Positions 9,415-20,349 of a stretch of 64,000 bases of DNA are shown one piece after another; the stretch's first letter is position 1; the number at the start of each line of letters is the position of its first letter. Origin of the DNA: Apoderus coryli (taxonomy: Eukaryota; Arthropoda; Insecta; Coleoptera; Attelabidae); NCBI GenBank assembly GCA_911728435.2, contig OU452204.1, positions 7,192,001 through 7,256,000 of the forward strand, in the 5' to 3' direction. The notes beneath the pieces are model-generated. The model worked only from the letters and a program-made list of their open reading frames with translations, had not been told where the DNA came from and made no database searches. Made by a program: the position numbers and the translations under genes.

Positions 9415-10190
9415 CCCTGGCCAAATTATTTACAAAAAAACATTTGCACAGTTCTACATCTTCCTCTTTGTGGTTATCTCACAAAGAATCTTTCAGTAAG
9501 ATTAAACTCACCATTCGTCCTTATACCCTTGTGTACTAATTGTGTTGCACTCAATTACTCAAATTACAAACAATTTTAACAAAGAAGTTCTCAACAGCTG
9601 TAGAGTGTGTAGCTACTTGGTAATTAAAATTGAAATAATTTTCCATCACTGTAATGGAAGTTGCCCATTAATGGAGGCGAAAGAGAATTTAGTTTCGTAA
9701 TTTCATGCTGGTTCTATGTATATTATGTGGTGGGAACACAAGTTCGTACTTGAACAAAGACTATAGTGAATGCCTGAATAGCTAGCAGAAACTAGCTAAC
9801 TAAATTTACTGTTATTGTACTTATACCTAGAATTTTCGCGACGCTGCCGCTGCATATTATACCGTTCTTCCAAGTTATAATAAAAACCCAAGAACAGAAA
9901 TTAGCAATAATTTTTACAAGGTTATGGATGAAAGTAATCAGCCAAGGCCAGGAATAGCCCCATCCAAGTTGTTCAAAGATTTGGCGACGACTACTAGGTA
10001 ATTGTAGCTTCTCGGATTATTAGGCCAATGCGCCGTCTTGAGAATTAGTTCTCGCCAGGGTTCCACAGACGTAATTTTATTAAATAGTAGATATAAAAAC
10101 ATCTAAAGGGTTTTCCAATAAGAGGTGTTATTTTGAAAAGCCTGCTATCTGGCTATATGTCACTTTTGGAGCTGTCATTTTTGGACATTT
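9415..10190. other. no gene recognised
   Basis: Mixed sequence with no assignable open frame. A string at about 10107-10140 (GGGTTTTCCAATAAGAGGTG) is probably the outer end of the mariner that follows, since a similar TCCAATAGGGTG lies at the matching end of the 62-63 kb mariner. Confidence 0.5.
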
Positions 10191-10219
10191 GACAAGTAGA
10201 AACCACACCATTAATAAAA

Positions 10220-11020
10220 ATGGAACGATACACGATTCAACAACGCATTGAAATTATTAAAATTCATTATAAACATGGTGAAAATTTGGCAGAGACGGTT
10301 CGTAAATCTCGAACATTTTTGGGTTGTCGTGAAGCACCTTGTCGGACCGCAAACAGAAATTGGTAGAAAAATTCGAGCTGTTGGGACAAGTTAAAAACCC
10401 CTGCACGTCGCTCAAGAACAGCCGAGAATGTTGCTGCTGTAGCCGAAAGTGTTGAAGAAAACCCAGTCATTACACGTCATTACACCGTTTTTTGCATAAG
10501 GAATTGGATCTTAAGGCTTATAAAATGCAGTTAAAACAACAATCGTCGTGTCTTTGCCGATTGTGTCCTTGAAATGCATGAAAATGATCCGGAATTCCAT
10601 CGAAAAATCATCTTGAGTGATGAGGCCCATTTCCACCTCGATGGCTTCGTCAACAAGCAAAATTGTCGCATCTAAGGCTCGGAAAACCCAACAGTTATTG
10701 TTGAAAAGCCTCTCTATCCTCAACGTGTGACTGTTTGGTGCGGTTTCTGGTCCGGCGGGGTCACTGGACCTTACTTTTTCGAAAATGAGGCTGGAGCACC
10801 AGTTACGGTGAATGGATTGCGCTATCAAGAGATGATTAATGATTTTTCATGGCCGGAATTGGATGGTATTGATCTGGACAACGTTTACTTTCAACAAGAC
10901 GGCGCTACGTGCCACACAAGCAACGAAACCATTGATCTTTTACGGGAAAAGTTTCCAGACCGTGTTATCCCTCGAAGAGGTATATGTCGGTAGCCCCCGC
11001 TTTGATCTAACAATTCGAAA
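10220..11020 (+). pseudogene. mariner-like transposase (DD41D type), heavily mutated
   Basis: The frame starting at 10220 reads MERYTIQQRIEIIKIHYKHG, the helix-turn-helix start of this mariner group, but stops appear within 60 codons. Later pieces are clear: RTAENVAAVAESV, then SDEAHFHLDGFVNKQNC with the first catalytic Asp, then VTVWCGFWSGG and YFQQDGATCHT with the second Asp. The last readable piece (10727-10993) ends at PDRVIPRRG, just before the third Asp, which is lost. The intact relative at 25855-26940 shows the same motif order. At least four stops or frameshifts are present. Confidence 0.85.
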
Positions 11021-11049
11021 AATTTGACCATGAAGACGCTAACCCGGGT

Positions 11050-13490
11050 TAGATATCAGGATCGGCTTGAAAATATTTAAGACAAAATGAATAGAGGGGT
11101 ATTAAATAAATTTAATAAAATAAGTAAATACAAATTTAAGTCATGCAATTTAAGTAGGTATTGTAACAAGACACACGGGCAATAGAATTTACTTTTGTCC
11201 TACCCTGTATATATAGTTGGGTGAATTTTATAGATAATTTGTATTAGTTTGGGAATATTATTTAAGTGGATTATAAACAAATGTTCCTAAACTCTCCTTT
11301 TAGTCATAAAATTTAAGGGTCTGTTTTCTATTTATCTTATCTTCTATTGAGATAGGTTTTACCAAAGCAATAAATACGTCTCCAAGTAGGTAACAAAAAT
11401 ATATAATTTTTCTCACTTTTCTTTGTTCAACTCTTAGATAACCAGATGTTACAGTTACCGGATGATCTAAACACTCAAAACTCTCGATATATCTTCATGT
11501 AAATTAAATGTCGAACATTTATTATTATATACAAAAGCTAGTTGGAGGGCGTCACGGTTTGCCATATCAAATAATATATATAATGGGCGCATATATATAA
11601 ATATAAAAACAATGGGTTTTTGTCCAGTCGCGAACTCCAACATAAGATACCTAAGTATCAAGAACCTTTATTAAAGTCGACATACAAATAAAAATGTATC
11701 TTATTTTGGGGTATATTGTCAAGATGTCTTTTTTCTGATTGGCTTATTTAATTCTGTAGTACCCATTTGTGATTTTTATGAGTAATTCTGGGAACGCAAT
11801 AGAACTTTTAAATTAGAATCGTGCTAGCCTTGATTGAGTTAAGACGTGTTTTTCTTAATTATATAAAGTTAAATTAAATATTTTAATTTGTTTTTGGACT
11901 TAGTAGATTTTTCAGTTAAGAATTATTTTCTAGTTTTTGTTTATACACTAAGTCCATTTCTTTCTCATTCTGAAGTAGTGAATTGTATAAAGTTTCCGTA
12001 AGTTTTCTTATTCTTTTAATTGAAGGCCTTTTTGTTTTAATTAGTTTTTATAAAGTTTTAAAGTTATTTTTTTTAGTAATTGAAATAAATTCAGTTCTCA
12101 ATAGTAATTAAAGTTTCGTACAGGAATTAATATAATTATTCGATATTATATTAATTTTCCTATTTTTAAGTAGTACAAGTAATGACTAAGATTTTCTTTT
12201 AAATTTTCATTATCCTTAATTGTTTTATTCTTTTTCTTTAATTTATACATATTTATTTCTTGTTGTTACTCATTTTCTTTATTAGTTTTAATTATTAAAT
12301 TAAGTGTTTTTAGCCCACATATTTGCGGTTTATTTCTAATAAAGTTTTCGATAAATTCTTGACAAAAGGGTCTTTGAATTATTGTTTTTCTTTTAAATAC
12401 AAGTGATCCAGAATTATAATGGTGAGTAATTTTGCATTACTTTAATACAGATTAATAAAGCTTATTTTAGTTGTTTGTTTCTTTCATTTAATAATTTGAT
12501 TCTGTTATTATTCAAGTTGATATTCTTTGTTTGTTCTTCTTTATTTGAAACCGCTCGTAAAACTTGAATCGAACCGTCACAATTTGGAATAGCATATTGG
12601 TATTCATTTGGTTTGAGCTAAAAAAATAGTATTCTTACTGAATGTACATAATACCCGCTAATTTCAAAATGGTTACAGTATAAACTGGATGAGTAATAAA
12701 ATATAAGTAAAGAAACAATTGTATACAATATTTGGTAGGTATATACAAAAACTAAATTTTATTAATATGTCCAGTGCAAGTAGTAATTCTTTTATCACTA
12801 TTATTAATAAATCAATTTGAAACGGGACACTCCGTATTATTTACCTTCATGTTTGAAAATATTAGCGAACAAATTTGTTGATTGTTATTCTGTTTTTGTT
12901 TCCACATCGGTTTCCCCTTATCGCCACCAATTTGAAATGCAACTAGGATAACTAATTAATTTGAAAATAAATATTAAAACGTATAGTTGTGGCCTTCATT
13001 TCAAATCAAATATTAATAAATGAAGTGTCATTGAATATAGTATTTGTATATACTAATATAAATAATGGACACATTTATTTGGTCAACCTATTTTTCTGTT
13101 TTTATATCCAACAAATTAATTACTTAATAGGTAATACTGTCTGGGTTAGATTTTTTTTAATCTTTATGATTTGATTTTATTGGAGTGGCTATCTATGTTT
13201 TGTATTATTAAATAACATTTCAAAAAGTTCCAAATCAGATTTTTTACATTGGAAAGTTAGTGATCGTTCAGATCGATAAAATGTCGATAGGATGTTCTGA
13301 AGATGATTTTCGAGCAATCGAAAACCATATCTCCACATTTTTAGTGGGTCAGAGAATAAGTACTTTCTCAATTTTCATTCAATTACATTTTACATTCTCA
13401 GAATTCAAAAAAAAAAAATAGTAAACGTGACTTTCTATTTCGGTAGCAATTAACATTTTTTTACCAGAAATTCAACCTTTTTTGAAGGTT
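11050..13490. other. very AT-rich stretch, no gene seen
   Basis: Long TTTA- and AAAT-rich sequence without recognisable coding or repeat structure. Open frames here are short and of low complexity. Confidence 0.6.
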
Positions 13491-13559
13491 TCTAAATTTT
13501 ATCTAAGTTTTTAGAGTTTGATCCATTTTTTAAACATTTTACGAGCGCCCAAAATACCA

Positions 13560-14330
13560 TAAATAGTGATTTGTCACAAATTTTACCGGCTTGTCTACAA
13601 CAACAAATACGACCTCTATATTGTTTGCATTTACAGATCACCTGACGCTGACATAGGCGCGTTCCTTCAAAAATTGCTAAGCTTGCTTGAGTCTCTTCCT
13701 GTAAATAGTAAATTGATTTTATGTGGTGACTTAAACATCCAGTGTGTGTGCTGCTCAAGAATCTCTGCAATCTGTATTTGAATATTTTGGTATGGCCATG
13801 CATGTTAAATCTCCAACCAGAATAACTAAAACCAGATCTAGTACTATAGACTACGTCGTTTCATCTTTTGAGTCAAATCTCGTTTACTGTACTGTCCTAG
13901 GTGCGGGTTTTTCGGATCAGTAATTGGAAACTTTATTGTAAAGAGCGAAAGCGTAGGTTACGCCGAATTTTCTCAGAGAAAAATTTTCACAACTTTAGGC
14001 GTCTATGTCAATCAACTGACTGGGATCACCTCTCTGATGATATCGACACTGCATTCTCCACTTTTACGGAAACACTTCTAGTCTCGCATTAAAAGCGTTC
14101 CCCCTTAGGCCTATCAGGGACAAACAACATAAACCTTCGACTACCATGGGCTGACCTACATCGGCCAAGAATATGCGGTCACTATCTCAATTGAAAAAAT
14201 TTTCGGACAATCCTCTTTTTCATGATTACGTTAAACTCTGCAGAAAAATTTACCATAAAGCTATAAAAGCTGCTAAAAACATATATTATAACAACCGGTG
14301 AGCTCGAACCGATAATATTGCTAAAGAAAA
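13560..14330 (+). pseudogene. non-LTR retrotransposon, endonuclease and linker fragment
   Basis: The frame at 13566 gives DLYIVCIYRSPDADIGAFLQ and LILCGDLNIQ, the 'YRSP' and 'GDLN' motifs of the apurinic-type endonuclease of Jockey/CR1-like elements. After a frameshift another frame reads SPTRITKTRSSTIDYVVSSF and a GAGFSDQ motif in the place of the catalytic 'SDH'. A third frame (from 13901) continues with NFHNFRRLCQSTDWDHLSDD and, after a stop, residues such as YVKLCRKIYHKAIKAAKN, the linker before the reverse transcriptase. No reverse transcriptase follows, and at least three breaks are present. Confidence 0.8.
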
Positions 14331-14811
14331 ATATTATCTATTATCGTGTCTTCCAAATGTTCAGTCCTTGTTTGTAGTTTGTATACGAGTAGCTTTCCAG
14401 CATTATATCTTCTAATTAATAAACTTCCCGTTTCTTTCAACAATTGCGGAATCTTTGTTGATATAAATAGTGGCAGAAAGAAAAGGCATAGAATAATAAC
14501 TATAGATAAGAAGGGTAGACGCTAAAAACGTCTAGACTCGTCGCAATCCCAGCCACATTTCTGGCCCGCTACTATATATACTATAAGATACTATACTATA
14601 ACTATAAGCGGCGGCGAATTTCTTTTAAGATAGAGATATCAAAGGTACCGACACGAGGTGAAGTAACTGTATATTAAACTGTGGAAAAGGGTAATAAAAT
14701 GTGCCACTAATCGCGATAGTGTGCAAGTGGTTAAATATTTTAATAGGTTATTTATGTCAAAATAATACTTTTCTAAAAAGCATATCGATCACCAAATTAA
14801 ATAAACTGTTG
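14331..14811. other. no gene recognised; short ACTATA-rich tract
   Basis: It contains a tract of ACTATA/TACTATA repeats at about 14565-14608 and a small inverted repeat GTAGACG...CGTCTAGAC near 14515-14537. No coding content was identified. Confidence 0.5.
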
Positions 14812-16566
14812 CCCTCGAAACACGAATAGCTCTCCATATTTAAGTGTAAAAGTAATAATTTTATGACCTTTTTGTCATTTATCTAAATTTAATAAATTTT
14901 TGTTTTGTTTTAGACATCAGCTATTTTTTTGAAGCATCGGGTTTTGTTCATTTTTCTTCTCTTTGGAGGCACTATCTATACGTACATATTTTATATTTCA
15001 AATCTTCTACGCCAAGTTCTTGTACGCAAAATAATTGATTTTTTTTAGTTTTATTAGAAAATGTATTTTGCCCCCTTTTCTACTATTTACGAACTTTACC
15101 TATGTAAACAAAATTGTTATGCTGCATGTTGTAGGTTATCTTATATCAAAGCTATATATAAGTAGCCAATTTTTCTGTTATATTTGGAAAAACAGTTTTT
15201 TTTTTTTTCGTTTTTGACCCTTTTTCGAACGCCTGTGTGAACCAGTTCATTTATGTAACATTTTTTAGGTTATATTCTATCAGAAGAAAAATTATTCCGT
15301 ATTCCGAATAAGTTTAGGAAGTATATATGCTTTTATTTTGACCCCTTTTACACTATTTACGAACGCCTATGAAAACAAGTTATTTATAACACATTTTTTA
15401 GGTTATATTCTATCAAAGCTATAAATAACTAGTCAATATTTCTGCTGTTTTAGAAATTCGTTTTTTCTAACCTTTTACCCCATTTTAGACTTTTTTCGAA
15501 TGTCAATGTGGTATATAATTGTTTAGGGTTAATATTTCAGGTTATGTTTAATTAAATGCACAAAAAATTATTCAATATTTTGGATAAGTTTAAGAACTAT
15601 GATTTTTTAAATTTTTGAACCCTCTTTTAAACCCCTTGCCTACGCTCAATGTTAATCACCACCTATAAATATCCTGTAGTATTTTCGTACCAAATGTGGT
15701 TAAAATCCGTTAAGTGGTTTTTGAGTTATCACGGATACAAATTTTTTCTGACCCTTTTATAGAATTTTCACGGACGCCTATGGTACATTAATTTATGTCG
15801 TGTATTTTTAACACCAATTCAACTAGTTAAATATAAATTTTTTTACATATTATTTTTTTACCCCTTTTTCTACTATTTACGAACGCCTATGTAAATAAAA
15901 ATTTTATGCTGCATTTTTCAGGTTATCTTATATCAAAGGTATATATAATTTTTCTGGTATATTCCAGATATTTTTTTTTTCGTTTTTGACCCTTTTTTTA
16001 GACTATTTTCGAACGCCTGTGTGAACCAATTCCTTTATGTAACATTTTTTAGGTTATAGTCTATCACAACTATGGCAAATTATTCCATATTATGAATAAG
16101 TTTACGAGGAAATATATACTTTTTATGTTTTGACCCCTTTTCCACTATTTACGAACGCCTATGAAAGTAAGTTATTTATGACACATTTTCTAGGTTATAT
16201 TCTATTAAAGCTATAAATAATTCGTTAATATTTCTCCTATGTTTAAGAAGTACGTTTTTTAAATATTTTTTACCCCATTTTACACTATTTTCGAACGCCA
16301 ATGCGGTCTAATATTTTATGTTCAATATTTTAGGTTATATTCAATTAAATCCGTAAAAAACTATGCAGTATTTCGGATAAGTTTAAGAACTATGAATTTT
16401 TTTAATTTTTGAAGCCTCTTTTAAACCCCTTGCCTACGCTCAACGTTTCCCAAAATCTAATCAGCTCCTTGCCTGTCCTATAGTATTTTTGTATCAAATT
16501 TGGTTAAAATCTGTTATGTGGTTTTTACGTTTTCGTGCATACATTTTTTTAAAACTACTTATTTAT
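14812..16566. repeat. right arm of long inverted repeat, made of tandem units
   Basis: Reverse complement of the left arm at 7209-8652. It is longer because it holds nearly two copies of the arm: the 'CACGGACGCCTATGGTACAT' block begins a second run at about 15768. Repeated GAACGCCT(A/G)TG strings mark the sub-repeats. It lacks the MITE present in the left arm. Open frames here such as 15035-15217 are by-products of the repeat. With the left arm it encloses about 6.2 kb. Confidence 0.75.
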
Positions 16567-16680
16567 GTATCTATAAAATGACCAAAAACAAGTATTTCCG
16601 GTGAAATTAAAAAAAAAAAATGTTCATGAAACTAATCGTCTCCATATATACATATATTACTTAATATATGATATGGAGAG

Positions 16681-16853
16681 CTAAAAAATCGGTTGTGTCT
16701 CCCCAAAAACTTTTTCATTATTTCCAATAAACTAACATAACAAAGTAACTACTTTATTCAAAAATTAGAACAAAAAATATTGCCAGAGCTGGGATTCGAA
16801 CCCATAACCTTACGCTTGCGAAGCGCACACTCTTTCAATGACGCCAAAAACCC
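16681..16853 (-). mobile_element. tRNA-derived SINE
   Basis: On the minus strand the head reads like a tRNA. It has a GCGCTTCGCAAGCG anticodon-arm-like stretch with a CGC-like anticodon, then GGTTATGGGTTCGAATCCC with an intact B box (16791-16803 on the plus strand). The body after the head (to 16681) matches the second copy at 39401-39625, sharing GAATAAAGTAGTTA, TAGTTTATTGGAAATAATGA and the ACACAACCGATT end. Two copies with a shared non-tRNA body argue for a SINE rather than a tRNA gene. Confidence 0.75.
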
Positions 16854-18378
16854 TTTATCAAATTACTGTAATATATTCTAATACGAGTTAAAATTCATCA
16901 CCACGGGTTTGTCGAAATGGTGTTTTCTCGGTGTAAAAATTGACACGAAACCAAACGTCTTTTTACCTCAATTAATTTTGAAATACAGAATCTGTAACTC
17001 CTTAATTATTATTTACAAAGAAAACTTAGTCAAGACAGTTTTATTTATTTCCGACATCTAGCGCGAAATTGTTTTCTCAGATGAAAATTATGTTGTACAT
17101 ACATTTTTCCTAATGTTTTCTCTCTTACATTAGATACAACAATAATAATAAATCAGTAGTATATACATTATTTTAAATAAGTCTCATAGTAGAAATAATA
17201 ATATTAATAATAATATATTTGAAATGAAACTGGGTCACTTAAGTATTAAAATAGCATCAACATATTATAATAAGAGAATAAATAATAAAAACATATTTTA
17301 GAAGAATGATACAGGGTATATTTATATTAAAAAGTATTTGGGAAAATTACTTTTATTTTAAACATACAGGGTGGCTGCCTGGTGGGACTATATACAATGG
17401 TCATTTCATTTCATTTATCCTTATTAGAATTTACTGTAAAAACTGCCCGAGACGTAAAATTCCAACGGTTTGCGACACTATAGTATGTATGCTCCAATAT
17501 TTCCGAACATTTTGTAGACTTTGAAAACCCATCTCTTTAAAATTACCTCGATTTAATGACTCCTGACCTTCATTATGACTCCACACTGTATACACGGTAC
17601 GCCAAACTCGATGGCCTATTAGAAGTATCTGGAGAACGGAAAAAGATATCGATCTGAAATTTTGTTTACGATAATATATCAATGTGAACTCTCTTTTAGT
17701 GATAAATTGACAGATGCGGTGTAGCTGATACCAACTTTGAAATTTCAAATGGAACACCCTGTATTTTATCATAATTTTGGAGTCCTCATCAATTTTTGAG
17801 TATTTTAGTTTAACACAATCTTCAACTGTTTTTGAATAAATAATTTATTTTGAATTTTTTTGGTCCAAAACAGGTCTCTCGAAAATATTCGCCATTTTGT
17901 CGGTTGACTAGACAGAATTTTAAATTTTAGAAGGTAGTTCAATAACATCTCCAAAATATCAACTATCTGGGGTGGTCGCAAATTACTGTAGGACGCTCTA
18001 CTACTAAAAATAGGCATAAGTCAATTGTATCAAATGGCACACCTTGTATATTATCAAATATTCTGAACTACAAGCAAATTTGCTTTCAAATGATGAATCA
18101 TGTCTCTATACCTAAACCACAGTATAATAAATAATACAGTATTCTGACTTTCCGCTTGCGAGCCGTCCTGCGCATATCGTCGCGCATGTCGCCATTATGG
18201 GTTAAAACGTCACAATAATCGCATTGACGTAGATAGATACCGTTCACTCCTGTGTTCAATATATAGTTCATTGTCGGCGTGTACGAGATAAATAAATATT
18301 GTGTTTGTAATCTAATTCTGTGTTTTTGGTATAGTGTTCGTGAGAATTAAAAGGTTTTTATTTTTATTAACGTATCTT

Positions 18379-18491
18379 ATGATTAATACAATGAACAATC
18401 AGGGAGGACATGTGTGTGCTGCAAAATGTTGTCCCAATAAGCGCTACACTTGCTCTAAACATTTTTTTCGCTTCCCCCCAGATCCAGTTAG
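18379..18491 (+). CDS. THAP zinc-finger exon of a transposon gene, with splice donor
   Basis: The ATG at 18379 opens a frame whose second Met (18391) starts MNNQGGHVCAAKCCPNKRY, followed by KHFFRFPPDPVR. This is the beginning of a THAP domain: a C-x(2-4)-C pair at the N-terminus and the aromatic-Phe-Pro block that follows it. The frame ends at a good splice donor (AG|GTGAGT at 18491/18492), so it looks like a first exon. THAP domains form the DNA-binding end of P-element-type transposases and of some host proteins. Here the exon sits between the inverted arms of the 17.6-22.6 kb element, so a transposase origin is preferred. The C-terminal part of the domain (second Cys-His pair) was not found downstream. 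Confidence 0.6.
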
Positions 18492-18903
18492 GTGAGTAAT
18501 AAGTAAAAATAAAGATGAATACTAGATAATTTTACGTTTATAACAACTATTTGTATAACCGCAAATTAAATTAAATTACGAAATGGCAGTATCTAATATG
18601 TTTTTAAACTAAATGAAAGTAAAACATAAACATAAGTTGTCTCGTGGCGAGATAGCACGATAACGCAATCAGGTAGGGGTTATATTATTGACAATATATA
18701 TATGGCCCTTATTGTTTGACTAAAATTGCTGAGAACAGGATTCAGTTGATGCAGAATTCAGGCACACGGCTTATATATGGAATTCGTAGGGGTGAAAGAG
18801 GCTAGCAATAAGATTAAGTATCGGCTGGTTAAAAATGAAACAACGTCGGATTTTCATTCACTAATTTTGATTAATAAAAATCATCAGATGGAAAGAGGCG
18901 GAA

Positions 18904-19300
18904 TACTTATATGAAAGATTGAAGTTCCGGGGATCGGTGTATGATGTGAATATTCCTCATAAAACTCTCATTAGGCCACCGCTAGACTCAACATCAATCT
19001 TTGAGCGGTCATTTTCCTATACGGTTTCAAAATATTACAACGCTCTACCGGAGAATATAAAAAGTTTACAGGGGTTTTCGTTTAAGAGCGCTGTCTGACA
19101 CGTAATAGAACAAATTAATTTGTAAACATAAGCTACCTACTTAATTTGGCCAGCGATGTAAAACTATTTTCAGATAGGTGTAAGCTAAAATATAAGTTAC
19201 GTTTAGGTTAAGTTAGGAAGCACTGCTTGAACTTTTATAAAAATGTCTTTTTTACTAATACAGTCTGTGTTATTGTTGTGTTTATTATTATTATTAAAAA
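18904..19300 (+). pseudogene. non-LTR retrotransposon 3' end (RT C-terminal tail)
   Basis: The frame from 18904 reads YLYERLKFRGSVYDVNIP, then SIFERSFSYTVSKYYNALP and FSFKSAV before TGA at 19096. The C-terminal tail of the Jockey/CR1-like polymerases has this form (a 'R.fsY...k.wN.LP' block); compare 59679-59894 and the element at 53.9-54.9 kb. A TTATTATTATTATTAAAA tail at about 19280-19300 fits a 3' end. It is 5'-truncated and lies inside the inverted-repeat element. Confidence 0.7.
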
Positions 19301-19560
19301 TCACCCAATCATGTCAACAACCACTCAAGGCTGTTTTCAATCACTATGACACACCACAAATATTTCTGAAATTGACAGCGATATTGTTATGTACTTAAAT
19401 ATTTTTACAAAAATGAAAATACAGTACTGTGGTTAGAAACCGAAGACTATAATTATTCTTAGTCAGGACCTGACTTGTAACCCAAAATGGCGGCGTCATA
19501 CGTCACAGTTTATTTCAAAGTGCCAACGTGGAGTCGGAATGCTGTACTTATTAATGATGT

Positions 19561-20290
19561 GCCTAAACTGTAAGGTTTCTGAAATAAAAACAAGTTCGTA
19601 ATAAAAATTGGATTATTTTGCTATATTTTAAGCTAGGTATCCATGAGTTGTCATTAAACGTCATGAAAAATTGTAGTATTTTGACATTTAGTGTTGTTTA
19701 TTAAATGTCATGAAACTAAGTAAAATACAAGAAAATTATTACTCAAATTATGTTTTAATCAAATTGTCTATTATTCAGAGGTAATGTGTGAAAATTATAG
19801 AAAAAATATATAGAAACTTTAATGAAACGTATTATAATAATTAACAACTAGCATTAAAATAGCTAAAACATTTTGTTGTCTTCATCTACAGTCATAGGCC
19901 TCGTTAAATATGGCTTTTTGTTCTCAGTTTTGTTGAAATTATTTTGTAAGCGTGCAAACTTCCTCTTTTGTTCATTGGGTGTATATCAGGATACATTTCA
20001 ATAAAATTTCTGCATGTTCTTTCTATAATTTTCCTACATTGCCCATGAATAATAAACAGGTTCATTAAAACATCATTGGAGTAACCATTTTCTTCCATTT
20101 TACTTACTTATAAATTATTTCCATTAAGAAACAACAAACGTCTTATTACTTTTGTAGTAAATGTCAAAATAATATAATCACAATAATTATTTAAGACGTT
20201 TAATGACAAATTCTAATCTATCTAATTAAAATATAGCAAAATAATCCAATTTTTAGACAAACTTATTTTTATTTCCGAAACCTTACAGTT
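19561..20290. mobile_element. MITE-like element with ~75-bp TIRs and a retained HTH gene
   Basis: The ends read CCTAAACTGTAAGGTTTC and its inverse, and similarity continues inwards for about 75 bp (shared ATTGGATTATTTTGCTATAT). The empty site is visible in the left arm of the host element (around 18100-18120), which lacks this segment. The interior is AT-rich and carries one short minus-strand reading frame (19904-20098). Confidence 0.8.
19904..20098 (-). CDS. 64-residue DUF4817-like helix-turn-helix protein
   Basis: The peptide starts MEENGYSNDVLMNLFIIHGQ and continues with CRNFIEMYPDIHPMNK. This matches the N-terminal DUF4817 helix-turn-helix domain of mariner-related insect transposases, in which a 'Y(T/S)..e..dM...yG......A...Y.e.yP.R.hP' pattern occurs. 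The catalytic domain is absent. The frame then runs out in a basic tail (KLRTKSHI) and a stop. The start ATG is the only one upstream of the domain. Because the domain is preserved inside a compact MITE, it may be a leftover or could make a stand-alone DNA-binding peptide; the sequence alone cannot decide. A DUF4817-type catalytic fragment of unknown relation is at 34.7 kb. Confidence 0.5.
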   Translation of the reverse strand: MEENGYSNDVLMNLFIIHGQCRKIIERTCRNFIEMYPDIHPMNKRGSLHAYKIISTKLRTKSHI

Positions 20291-20349
20291 TAGGTATAGG
20301 AACATGATACATCGTTTGAAAGCAAATTTGATTGTATTTCAGAATCATT

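Noticed and set aside
15035..15217. A 60-codon membrane-protein-like gene
   Set aside because: It lies inside the tandem-repeat arm and its hydrophobic look comes from T-rich repeat units.
16781..16860. A functional tRNA-Ala gene
   Set aside because: The same head with a shared non-tRNA body recurs at 39.4 kb, so it is a SINE; the acceptor stem is not closed.
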